Positions 24,424 to 35,128 of a DNA stretch of 64,000 nucleotides are shown here, piece after piece. The position numbers and the translations under genes are program-made. Location: NCBI GenBank assembly GCA_030247855.1, contig JAPDRN010000005.1:186001-250000 (forward strand), read 5' to 3'. Source of the DNA: Knufia peltigerae. Lineage: Eukaryota > Ascomycota > Eurotiomycetes > Chaetothyriales > Trichomeriaceae. Within the stretch, counting starts at the first letter, position 1; every line of letters starts with the position of its first letter. The notes under the pieces were generated by a model, which saw only the letters and a list, made by a program, of their open reading frames with translations, had not been told where the DNA came from and searched no databases.

Positions 24424-24851
24424 CATACAACGCCCGCCACCGCCTATGACCTGTGAGTACGCCCTACAACGTATGATCCTGGATAGTTGTTCCGCGCCCG
24501 CCGTAGCCTGTGCTTATTAGGTCGTGCATCACCATCACAAGTGCAATTTACAGCGGATTGTCCGTGGCAATACTTACTTGTACTCGCACCCCTGGTCCAT
24601 AGTCGTAACGTTGTGCTTGAACGGAAAATCAAAGACACACAAGTCTCGACTCTTACAGGGAAGAGGGGTGGGGGGAAAGAAGAAAACCAGCTACGGGTTA
24701 CTATATTCATCGATGCCGACAAGGCTGATATGAGTGATCCCGTTCTTGTAAGGCCAAGGCGTCCATGACATGAGAAAAGAAAAACCCCCACCTGATCGAA
24801 GATTGCATTGCATTGATAGCTACGATTTAGCCTTGGCCAGGCAGATTTCGC

Positions 24852-24882
24852 CTCTCTCTCTCTCTCGCGCGCGCGCGCGCAC
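24852..24882. repeat. Compound (CT)n/(CG)n simple repeat
   Basis: A CT dinucleotide run passes directly into an alternating C-G run that ends in an ACGTGC. Alternating CG is a sequence type able to adopt Z-DNA; whether it does so here is unknown. It is intergenic. Confidence 0.8.
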
Positions 24883-25758
24883 GTGCTCAAGTCCACTTCT
24901 CTCTAGCCATCTAATTGTTTGCCTTGTTACAGTATTACAGGCTCTACCGACATGACACGGTGATACACAGACGATCCACTGTGATCTAGATGGGCGTCCG
25001 TAAACTTTGGTAGGTTACTGTCCAGAAAGTGGACTCGCAAACTGGTCTGGTCGCTTCTGGGTTTGGTTACTTCATTCTCACTCGTTCGCGAACCGATAGT
25101 TCCTACCCAAGTCAGCCGCTGCGAAAAAAAGGCACAACGACAAACAAGTCAAGTCACGAGCAGAGTATCATCATGATGCTGGAACCAGTCACAATGTTCT
25201 TTCCCACTCGTTAGTACTCGCTCAAAGGTCCATCGGATCGGGGGTTCCAGCCCGCCGACACTCACCCACCTGCAATGGGCGTCGAGGCAAGCTCGTTACA
25301 GTTTGACCGCCGAAAGACGAACGAGATCGGCCTCGTGCAAAACAGGCGCCGTGAAGTACTGACAGTCCTGCCCGGGGATGTACCCACAGGCGCGACACGA
25401 GTCTGTGGACTTTGCCCGGAGGAGGGGATGACGACGTTCGAGCTGCAAATACTGTTATTGTCCAGGAAGGTTAGAATGTCAGGTAAGGCCTAGTAGAGGT
25501 TTGATGATTATGCGACTGTCGATCTACAAGAACCGAGTTACGAAGGGGGTTGCCCACCAGGTCCAGATGGTGGTGGGGTACTGTTTGACCATTCTTGTAG
25601 GTAATGGATGGACAAGCAAAGAGTCGGACCGCGTTCAGGTCTACGAAGAGTAAACGTTGACCTCCTCAAACATATTCTGACTCTACTGTCAGTTCGTGAA
25701 GAAGGATGGTGGAGGGAAAGAAAAGGAACACCGGGTCAGGATAGTTGCTCCGATTTGA

Positions 25759-26747
25759 TCATTCGGCGGTCTCTCCCTTTTTCGCCGTCGTCCTCTTCAA
25801 CCAGTCTTCCCAGTCAAACACCCCAGGACCCTCCATCCACACGCCGGGCTCCCTGTCCTCGACAATGACGCCCTCTTTGTCCCTGAAGAAGATCAACCCT
25901 CCACCGACATTCTTCAATGGATTGCCATCTCCCTCGCCTCCTCTGCCGACGGGGCCGACATTGAATCCACAGGTCTGATAGAAGCGTTCTTTACCGTCGG
26001 CGGCAATGACGCTACACGCGACACCTTCCTTTCGCGCCTGCTCGAGACCCCAAGCGACCAGCGCCCGACCTTGTCCTTTGCCTTGAAAGTCGGGATGCAC
26101 GGCCAGGCAAGCCAGGTACCACGACTCGGCACGATGACCCTGCCAGATGTGATCGAGGAACCCATCCGATTGTTCCAAGATGTCTTCATGTTCGGGTGCG
26201 GCAGCACGGTTGGGTGAGACAAACTTCAATGCCTTGACTACGAGTCCGAACAGGGGTTTGAAAAGGCGTCCTAATGGGAAGAGGAGAACACGGTCAGCAA
26301 AGACGGTGATTCGGCATGAGCAGTACGTCAGAACTTACTTGGATCCCACCATGCCAATTCCCATCCTGCAACTCGATTGTCCTTTTTCGCCGGAGCCATT
26401 CGAGTCCAATGAGCCAAGCCCGTGATTACCTCCTGCTGTTGCCCCTCAACCTTTTCTGTCGTCACCAAAAAGACATGACTCCAGTCCCACCAGTCAACTA
26501 TGAATTGTCGGTACCAGTACTTGTCAAAGTCGGAAGGGTGTTCGTTGCGCCTTGGGTGTATCAAACGTCCAAAGAGGACTTCGTCCCAAAAGGCGAGGGT
26601 GGTTGTACGTGCCGCGTTTGCGAGGTCGCCGAATCGGGCCCGACGTAAGGTGAAGCTAGGATGAGGGTTGAGCCCGACCGTGTTTGTGGTCGATGGACTT
26701 TTGAGGAGAGATGACGACTCGGAGGCCTGAGGGCCAGACATTTTCAT
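25759..26747 (-). CDS. GNAT-family N-acetyltransferase
   Basis: Two exons, intron 26271-26338 (donor GTAAGT, acceptor CATTAG), 306 residues. The start at 26747 gives MKMSGPQ; a start two codons later (MSG) is equally possible. The acetyl-CoA-binding motif A is clear as LACLAVHPDFQGKGQGRAL (Q-x-x-G-x-G), followed by a helix and then FYQTCGFNVG, a common GNAT beta-strand ending. The N-terminal half (LRRARFGDLANAARTTTLAFW) has the usual first strand/helix of these enzymes. Fungal relatives with this layout acetylate small molecules or are uncharacterised, so the acceptor is unknown. The C-terminus is hydrophilic, ending KKGETAE. No adjacent gene suggests a pathway. Confidence 0.85.
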
Positions 26748-27195
26748 ATAGTTCCTGGGCAGGGTGGGCTCGTGCTTTTACCTAAGCATAAGACCAAGAT
26801 CTGTGGAACTGCTCAAGAGATATGGGTTTGTGAGATCCAAAAGCACCGATTGTCCCGCTGATATCGAGCTGACGAATAATGACACTCCTGGGAAGAGTAA
26901 TGACCGAATCCGACTTTAATCCCTTGTAGATATGACTTGCGATGTCGTTCGATGGACAGAATACTATCGTTTATCTCTGATATGGTTGGTATTCGTACTC
27001 GTACGGAGGTAGAGGTGTCGGGGACAGTGGAATTGGTGGAGTTTTCTTGGGATTTCTGAGATAGCCGAGTTTCCACTTATCGAAGATCTCACACACGTGT
27101 CGAAGTCCAAGGATCCTCTCTGACTCTCCAGTTGAACTAAACTCTGGCAAAGTAGCTCGACCTACACAATTTGATCAACGATAATTGATATATGT

Positions 27196-27221
27196 GATGA
27201 TGATGATGATGATGATGATGA
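27196..27221. repeat. (GAT)n microsatellite
   Basis: Uninterrupted GAT triplets over 26 nt in non-coding sequence. Confidence 0.9.
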
Positions 27222-27705
27222 GAAAAGGCGACAGGCTCGCAGTACAAGGTAGTCGGGAAGAATCTCCCCTCCAGTAAGTCGATCTGGAGTACCAAGACTC
27301 AAACTCCACACCTGTCGAGACCAACGGTGTGTTTGCTAGACTCGTATTATTCCCAAGCGAAGGCGTCGGACCAAATACAGCGACCGGATGAGGATGAGAA
27401 CAAGCTGATCTGATCCGAAGGAGAAAATAAAAAGGACGGAGAAGGTCCCCTGCCAAGACTACGGATTGGGCAGGTAGTTAAAGTACGGATAAGGACAATT
27501 GTACGGATGCTCGGACCCAGTACCTCAATCGACGGATACGGGCCAGCCACTTGTCGGATATCGGTCTAGGGTACATACTATCACATTCTCCAGAGTAACC
27601 GTGACAACGACCTAACTACAAGGTCGATCTTTCATCGATGTTGAAGCAATCATAAAACCGCCCGTAACACAGATCGTATTTCATGACATGCCAGGATCCA
27701 ACTGG

Positions 27706-27732
27706 TAGCATTGATAGCATTGATAGCATTGA
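27706..27732. repeat. Three tandem copies of TAGCATTGA
   Basis: Three exact 9-nt units in a row, in intergenic sequence. Confidence 0.9.
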
Positions 27733-28128
27733 TACCAAAAGGGTTGTACTCTATGTCAACAGACAGAGTCGATTGCAGACCGCAGACCGACATGGAGTAC
27801 GCGTACTCCATACAGTGTATCGAGACTCGTTGCCAAACTCCTCAACACCAACGACATAACAACCAAACAAATCACAACCACCAAATGATACCTTGTAGAG
27901 CTCAAGTTTTCCCTATACCAACATGGTCCACGGTCGGCTTTGCCCCAAATCTTCCAAATCTATCCTTGATTCGCCTTTCGCTCTTGCATAGTCATATTCC
28001 AGTTCATGACAATCATATTGCAATGTATACCTCCAATCAAAATGTTATCCTTGCTCTTTCAGACGCCGAAAACCCACAATCATTCCTGAGGCCACGGGGT
28101 CAGCACCCCTGATACAGACCCAATCCAT

Positions 28129-29499
28129 CTAATTCCTGTCTGCATTCGTCTCATAGCGAATGTTCCACTGAACACCCTTTCGGATTATATGATCTTGACT
28201 ACCTGTCCTTTCAATCGACTCTTGGTCCCTCGTTTTGCTACCATGGTGCATGTCTTGTGCAAAAGGTGCCTGTTCCCCAGCAGCGTCACGAGTAGAGCGA
28301 TCGGCCGAACGGTTTTGCGAATTGCCTTTGCCAACGGAACCGAGTTCGTACCCGGACGGCCGATGAGAGCGACCACCTGAGCCATATTCTTGTGTGCTCG
28401 AAGGATCCAGCTGGATGCCGAAGCCGCTGCTGAAACTCTTGACAAACGACTTGAGATTTGGTACCGTTGCCGATATCAGCGACCAGCAGAGTTGGACTTG
28501 CTGCAGAACAAGCGCATATACGAGGGCAAGCCCAGGATTGCGGGACGTGGTGTAGTCGGAGATGTACTTGAGGTGGAGGATTGAGAGTGCGACCAGGCTG
28601 AGAAGGAGAACTTTAGTATATGAAGCAACCTCGTCGAGGCTGGTGGGTCAACTTACGGCAAACGAAAGGAAAAGGCGAAAACCACCTGACATTTTAGTGC
28701 AAAGGAAATGTGTACAGGTACAACGATCGCAATGGCGAGGAGGATCAAAAGGCATTCAGTCGCTACATCGAAGGCTGTGATGAGCTGCCACCGCAAGAAC
28801 TGCACTTGATTAGCACGGGTCCATAAGCATGTTGGAGTCATTACATACCTGGTGTGAACACTGAGACGCATTGCCTCTGATAAAGTCGGCAATCGAGCAG
28901 TCGACAGATATTGCTACCACCGAGAGAATGCCCCATAAGCCTACGGCTGTGAGGAACCCAAGGGTACACCAGTAGAATATTTTTGACTGTCCTTCAAAGG
29001 TCGCTTTCGGGCCATTCAAATTGAAAAGCCTCATCATCAGATACAAAGTAGAGGCTTTAGCAGCCGCAAGGGCCAGGAGGAACATGATTTCGCCCGCGAA
29101 AGCAGCCTGGTCATGATGTCAGCTGAAGATCGCTCTCCATATACCCGAGTGGCTCTCACTCGGCTGGCCTGTTCTACTTCACTTTGACGAAGTAAGTCTT
29201 GCGTTTGGCCCAGTCCATGGTGGAGTCCGACCATGATCGCTGTGACCTCTCCAAGCTGGATGACCTGGAGCAAGGCGTTAGTAAAAGAATGTATGTTATG
29301 AATGCTGATGGAAAATGCATACTGTAGCTGCAAAAGCCAGGTAGTCATCCAGCCCATGCGTCTTTCGTCGTAAGTGTGCTCTCAGCCCAAAAGTAATGAC
29401 CGAGTAGATGAGGCATAGGGAGGCAGCTATCCAAACAGAGCCTCCATGGTCATCGGGTGTGATGGGAGAAAATCGGCTCGCATTGTCAGAGTTGGCCAT
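28129..29499 (-). CDS. Fungal rhodopsin-like (PTH11-type) integral membrane protein
   Basis: Five exons, introns 28598-28656, 28800-28848, 29107-29159 and 29265-29322; the spliced length is 1,152 nt, 383 residues. I chose the ATG at 29497-29499 (MANSDNASRF), which puts the family-typical ITPDDHGGSVWIAASLCLIY at the start of helix 1; an upstream in-frame ATG at 29541 is possible. Seven hydrophobic helices follow. Landmarks are HGLDDYLAF after helix 1, HHGLGQ, then FDVATECLLILLAI and DYTTSRNPGLALVY. The C-terminal tail has DHIIRKGVQWNIRYE, matching the conserved 'II-R-K/T-V' end of this family. Relatives are plasma-membrane proteins of unknown ligand, some implicated in surface sensing. No signalling partner is nearby. 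Confidence 0.85.
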
Positions 29500-32490
29500 C
29501 TTGGAACAGAGATTGTCAATGCTTTCGTCAACGAAGGACAACAGTGATGCTGTTACCAGCAGTAGAGATATATCAAGGGTTGGTCAAGGTGTATATCTGC
29601 CAGTAATCATTCTCTTCCCTCGAAGTATCGGCACCATCAATAGTCAACTCTATCACGTTCCTGCACGACTAGGGTTGGTCTTCCGGACAAGGATGGTGTC
29701 AGTCCCCATGTCCTTCCATCTAGGAGGTTTCTCTTTGATACACCTCGCTTCAGAAACACTCTTGCTCAGGGAACGTAATCACACGCTGACAACTGGGGTC
29801 CTGGATAGACTTGTGCTGGTACTGTAACAGTTACCACTTCAAAAAATCTGGTTGTCCCTCTCAGCGGGCCGTGACCAAGGAATGTCCAGACTCACCATGA
29901 CCTCAAACCGACTAGTTAGGCTGACAGGTATCAGTTGTCGCCACTATCATGAAAGACTCTCAGGCTCCGCTACAGCCAGGATCCTATGACCAGATGCCAA
30001 AGACCATGCCGCACTCAGCTGGAGCCGATGGATGTCGATCCCTCCAAATGAATAGGTGCGGACGTGTCAGGAGAATGTTTCCCTCGACTTGATCAGTGCA
30101 TGAGAGCTTTTGCTTCTCCTAGGGCAACCATGATTTGACCAGCCACGGAAATTGGGTTGATGGCTCGAGTGATACGGAGTACTTTTGGTAGAGCAAGGGA
30201 GCCGTCTTCGTGATTGCTTCCGGGTCACACAACAAGGCGTATGTGGCGTCGCACCACCAAGCCTTGCAAGGAGCTAAGCTCGGATGACTTACTTGAGGAC
30301 GATCCTGTACTCGTACATTTGCGCAGGTCCGCTAGGAGCCCGTAGAGCGGAGGAGCTCCCAGCTCATCGGCTACTCTTTCTCCAAGTTGATCGACGCCGC
30401 CAATACGAGGATGGTTCTGAGGCAGCGTACCTGAGGTTTCTGATTGCACAGACTTTCCGCGATGCGGACGGCAATGAAACGCCACTTAACGATGACTTGC
30501 ATATTGACAGAGACATTCTTTTGAGTACGCCATTATCGTATGGCTTGGATTGGATGCCAATGTGTGAAGGGATTCTCTGAATGCTCGGTATCGGAAGGGA
30601 AGGCCCAGGTCTTGCTGGCCCATGTCGTAGTCCCCATGCTTACCCTGGAGAGCCAAGCACCTTGTGGCTGCCTAATTTTCAATGCCACAGTCATCACATC
30701 ATGGTCCCAGCCCATGCCATCCTCATGCACCACAACGTTTTGGTTAACCTCAATAAATGCTGCAAGGTTTAGAGGGTGTCCTATGATAGCATCAGATACA
30801 AACACTTAAGCTCGGAGTCTGAGCGTATCGCAGAATACTTTTTTCACCAGAACTCAATCGGCGGATGGGGCGTGCTGGAGTTTGGCTCCGTCACAGCAAG
30901 TCAACAATAGCCCTTTTAGGAGATGGATGAGGGATTCGGCTCCCCCATGCCTTGGGGTTTCGACTCTGGTGTGTCCACTGATAGGGAAACCAGAAGATGC
31001 AGTGCCAGTAGCGTTGGTGGAAGCGTCACTAACGTCGGCTATGGCAAGTCCCCGGGGGGGCGCAATCCACCTGGGATCTGCCTTCCGACCGCCGTGGACT
31101 TCGCTTGGCCGGGATCAGTCGCCAGCAAGCGTGCTTAGATGTAAGCCCCCGCCCCCAAGGACTCCCCAAGTCGGGCTCTCTCACTAATAATACATACTGT
31201 TGAATTGAATTTTGCCAATCGGTTATTCTTACATTAGTGTAAATCCGTCACCGTCTGTGCCCGAGCTTTGGGTCTAGGCTTCGAGGGGACGACTACCATG
31301 TCAAAAGCAAACATCGGAAAGAAGTGTTTGAAAACTCGGCTGAAAAAGCACGATATGTTACGACATATGTTTAACGTCAGCCAGCTTCTGTGAGATAATT
31401 GCGAGGCGGAGGAACGGATACTGTGAAAGGGCTTGTCCGCTGTCAAGTAATGACACCCGCTAGTTGCTCTGGTTTTGGTGCCTTCGGTTACGGACCGTAG
31501 TAGTGCCTGTCAGTCGTCCCCACCCTCTGCGGTCTTTTGTATTTTGGCTTTGAAGGTCGCATGCATGATGAACACCTGCATGCTTTTCCAGGATGTATGC
31601 TTTTGCTCGGAACACCATGAGGATGATCCATCAACATTCTTACTTCAGGTCCTGGTCAGGGCATTTCGGTAACAGAAGCAAGATACGGGAGTGGTCTGAA
31701 GCAGGTTGCATCCCCTGTCTCGCTGATTCACATTCTTTGGTAGCGAGAGAGACTGGGCTCTTGAATTGGCACTCGAGGAAGGTACCGTCGCCTGTAGTGC
31801 CAACCTGTCAGAGTAGCTGGACTAGGGTCAAGCCTCTCAAACCACAATTGAAGTGGATAACCAATCGCATTTCTACTCATGTTGGAGCAGCGTCTTTCCC
31901 TGTCTTTCGTATTGACTGGATTGGTCGCGGCTTATGATCCGTCAGTGTAGTCACACAGTAGTCTTGGTGGCTTCAATCAGGCGTTTTTGGCTTTGCTGTC
32001 TTGAACCAGCTCTTGAAAGGGGCCTTCCCCTGCGTCGCCTCTCGCCTAGCCTCAGTGGATTGCGATAGTGACAATTAAAGCGTTTCTTGGTTTGAAGGGA
32101 AAGTGCACTCCGTAGTGTTTCGTGCATGCGAACGACCAAAGCAAGGGTTCTCTGGGATCAGGATATGGTCGGCTAGCTTTTGCGTGCATTTGCACCGCGT
32201 AAAGCGTCTCGAGTCCGTGTACATCCATCCAGTTCGTGCACCAAGATCCTCTTCGCTTCGACGAAGCTCAACAAGGTCAAGATATACCCCCGTGGAAGCC
32301 ACATGGCAGATACTTGTCGCCTTCTCCCATTCTGATCCTTTCATCTTCTGCATTCAAGACAGTGCAGATCGACCTCACTTCGTAGACAGTCAGCAACTTC
32401 AACGTGCTTCACTGTGGTAGTTCTGTCGTTCCCTTCGACCGCCCAGCCAGCTTCTAGGTTCGCCCTCAACACGCACTCTGCATCTCCGAA
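29500..32490. other. 3 kb gene-free region
   Basis: Open frames are short and discordant on both strands, and I could not assemble a gene by splicing. An exact TACGGAGTA lies at 30173-30181. The part nearest 32490 is upstream sequence of the amino-acid permease. Frames around 30284-30805 and 32075-32353 look slightly protein-like but match nothing I recognise; old pseudogenes are possible. Confidence 0.5.
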
Positions 32491-34384
32491 ATGTCGCAGG
32501 CAAAGGAAAATGGCGTCCTCACATCTCAGGTCGACCTGGAGATTTCCAACCAAAACCTGCCTGCAGAGAAGAAGGGCACACACGATGATCAAAGGGATAT
32601 GCTTCGTATGGGGAAGGTCCAGGAATTGAGGGTGAGCAAACACATATCCCTGTTGAAGCAAGCATGTAGTTGCTGATTCCCTAAGCGAAACTTTCGGTTT
32701 CTCTCGATTTTTGGCTTTTCCATGATTCTTATGGCGAGCTGGGAAACCATGCTAGGGTCTGTACCTCTCTTATACCTCTCCGAGTGACATATTTTGACAC
32801 TGGAACAGAACATCTATCATTGGTCTGATCAATGGCGGAACGGCTGGACTTATATGGATGTACCTTGTTGCCTGGATAGGATTTCTGGCCGTGAACACTT
32901 CAATGGCGGAAATGGCGTCGATGTGAATTTTCCCAGATATCCAGGTTACCTGGTACCTTCTGACAAGTGCCAGGGCTCCGACCTCAGGTGGCCAGTATCA
33001 TTGGGTGTCTGAATTCGCACCTAGAAAGTATCAAAGGTTTTTGAGCTTCATCGTCGGTCAGTGTGATTGGTATGAATTGCCTCTGCAGCTCTAATAGACT
33101 CTTAGGTTGGCTTTGTGTGCTGGGTTGGCAGACTGGTGCTGCCAATACAGGTGAGAACAAGCCTCTTCCCCGAACAGAAGAACTCCACTGATACTTCCTA
33201 AGCGTTTCTGGCCGGTACCCAGATCCAAGGATTGGCGATTCTGAATTATCCTGGATATGTGCCCGAGCGATGGCACGGAACCCTTCTAACATTCGCTGTC
33301 GCCTCTTTCTCGGTGATCTTCAATACCTTCCTCGTCAAGAAACTACCCTTGGTGGAAGGCATTGTTTTGATTGTCCATATTTTCGGCTTCTTCGCAGTTC
33401 TCATCACACTCTGGGTGCTTGGGCCACGAGGCAGTGCTCACGACGTATTCACCCAATTCAACAACTTTGGGGGCTGGAGCAGCGATGGTCTTTCCGCCCT
33501 TGTGGGTATACTCGCGGTCATGATCCCATTGCTCGGTGCAGATGGTGCTGTCCACATGTCCGAGGAGCTCCGTGACGCATCAAGAGTTTTGCCCCAAAGC
33601 ATGATTGCTACTACTGTGTTCAATGGCTTGATGGGATGGGTCATCTTGATTACCTTCTGCTTCGTGCTGGGTAACCTCGACGATGTCATCGATTCTCCCA
33701 CCGGGCAGCCGTATATCGCCGTGTTCTTCAGCGCAACCGAGTCATATGCAGGCGCTTCCGTACTTTCCGCGTTGGTAATTTTCATGGCGATATTCTGCAA
33801 CTTATCGATCACAGCCACAGCATCTCGTCAGCTGTGGTCTTTTGCTCGCGATCAGGGCGTACCAGTCTCTTGGTGGTTTGCATATGTAGGTCTGCCCATT
33901 TGGCTCGGTTATCCCACTGGAATGAAGCTGACATCTACTTCTGCAGGTTCGACCGGGTTGGGATGTCCCAATGAACTCCATTGTAGTATCTTGGGTTGTG
34001 TCGTGTTTGTTGTCGCTGATCAATATTGGGTCGACAATCGCGCTTAACAATATCACGTCGCTTTCACTTGTGGCGATCCTGTCCTCGTACATTGTCTCAA
34101 CTGCGCTGGTGTTTTGGCGACGACTTTACAGACTACCACTCCTCCCCGCCAAATTCACCTTCTCTCGATCCATTGGACTCTTTTTGAACGGGTTCAGCAT
34201 CTCGTTCTTGGTATTCGCATTTGTTTTCGCCTTCTTTCCTGGAAACCCGGCTCCCACGGTGCAGCAAATGAATTGGGCATCCCTCATATATGGTGCTGTG
34301 GTCATATTTGCCATTGCCGATTACTACCTGCGAGCTCGACATGTATATGATGGCCCTGTGGAATATGTGCGAAGATTGGATTGA
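32491..34384 (+). CDS. APC-family amino-acid permease (GABA/choline-permease type)
   Basis: Seven exons. Introns: 32632-32685, 32757-32808, 32923-32973, 33057-33105, 33151-33202 and 33886-33946; the spliced length is 1,575 nt, 524 residues. The N-terminal cytoplasmic part ends in a conserved RNFRFLSIFGFSMILMASWE. It is followed by GLINGGTAGLIWMYLVAWIG, APTSGGQYHWVSEFAP and QRFLSFIVGWLCVLGWQTGA. All are hallmarks of the fungal GABA/choline permease branch. Later segments include HMSEELRDASRVLPQSM (loop after helix 6) and TASRQLWSFARDQGVP. Twelve helices are predicted and the C-terminus ends HVYDGPVEYVRRLD. It probably imports an amino acid, GABA or a related quaternary amine across the plasma membrane. 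The intron donors and the conserved loops agree, so the structure is firm; substrate is not. Confidence 0.93.
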
Positions 34385-34723
34385 TTGGAACAACGAGTCT
34401 GTCTCTGCCTAGGTGGACTAGCATTGCGATTTTGTTGGCCTTGGTCCAGATATCCGTGTTGGAGCAATTCCACGGGAAGGAGTAGACAAGGGCGCGATGA
34501 TGTTCTCACCTACATGTGACATTGAGCGGGACAACCAAGCAAAGGCCAATTTTTTATATCTTGTAACGGGATAGTCGTATGCGTTCGATGAGGGTGAAGC
34601 TGATCAAAAGGGGAGCAGACTGGACCTGAAATGATTGATTATTTGGAGAACCGATTAAGCTTGACACGGCAATATCGAGAAGTACATGAGAGTCCTTATG
34701 AGTCCCTTTTATAGGATACACAC

Positions 34724-34744
34724 AACATACAACATACAACATAC
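34724..34744. repeat. Three tandem AACATAC units
   Basis: Three exact 7-nt units in intergenic sequence. Confidence 0.85.
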
Positions 34745-35094
34745 TCGTACTGTTTGTATCTGGTGCAGAAGATGCACTCCGTATTTCACCTCCAAGATTT
34801 TCTTCGGACAAAAGATACTCCAAGTGCCGATGATGCGGGGAAACCGGATTTTTAGTTAAACCGAAAAGGGCCGGCAGCATCGTTTCTCTCTTTGTAGTTC
34901 GTAATACGACTTGTCTTTCTCTATGAAAATCACCTCTGAGATAGTTCATGGGAATGACCCATAGAAGACTCTTGGCTCATTATGCTTAGAATGAGATACC
35001 TCCTCCAATAGTCTCATAATTTAGCAGGAAATCTTCCCCGCCGGTCACAGCGCATACCCAAATCCGTCGACATTCATAGCCAGGCGGCTGAACC

Positions 35095-35121
35095 ATGCTC
35101 TCGACTTCTCAACCTCACTAG
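35095..35121 (+). promoter_or_regulatory. Candidate upstream open reading frame of the C2H2 regulator
   Basis: ATG followed by seven sense codons and TAG (peptide MLSTSQPH), ending 7 nt before the regulator's ATG at 35129. If the transcript starts upstream of it, this could lower initiation at the main start. Transcript start is unknown. Confidence 0.4.
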
Positions 35122-35128
35122 TATCGAC

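Larger units (their letters stand above)
20852..25758. other. 4.9 kb gene-free region
   Basis: No frame here shows a recognisable domain or a convincing intron pattern. Contents I can see: exact TACGGAGTA-type motifs at 21035, 21365, 22937 and 23469, with degenerate copies around them; and a TACCTAGGTA palindrome at 23058-23067. There is also a 16-bp perfect palindrome at 24408-24423 and a compound (CT)n(CG)n tract at about 24852-24882. GAG/GGA-rich stretches near 21190-21230 are also present. It lies upstream of the sugar-transporter gene and downstream of the GNAT gene. Non-coding RNA or a rapidly evolving small gene cannot be excluded. Confidence 0.55.
26748..28128. other. Intergenic with microsatellites
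   Basis: No supportable gene. It contains a (GAT)n run at 27196-27221 and three tandem copies of the 9-mer TAGCATTGA at 27706-27732. Plus-strand frames near 27711-28112 have no recognisable features. Confidence 0.55.
34385..35128. other. Intergenic, upstream of C2H2 regulator
   Basis: Holds three tandem AACATAC units at 34724-34744 and, next to the downstream start codon, a nine-codon upstream frame (35095-35121). No other gene seen. Confidence 0.6.

Noticed and set aside
30284..30805. Overlapping 85-98 codon frames on both strands
   Set aside because: Some stretches look protein-like, but I could not join them with splice sites or match a family; possibly an old pseudogene, not supportable.
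34724..34744. Short tandem repeats as a CRISPR array
   Set aside because: Units are 7-9 nt with no spacers and the genome is eukaryotic; simple satellite repeats.
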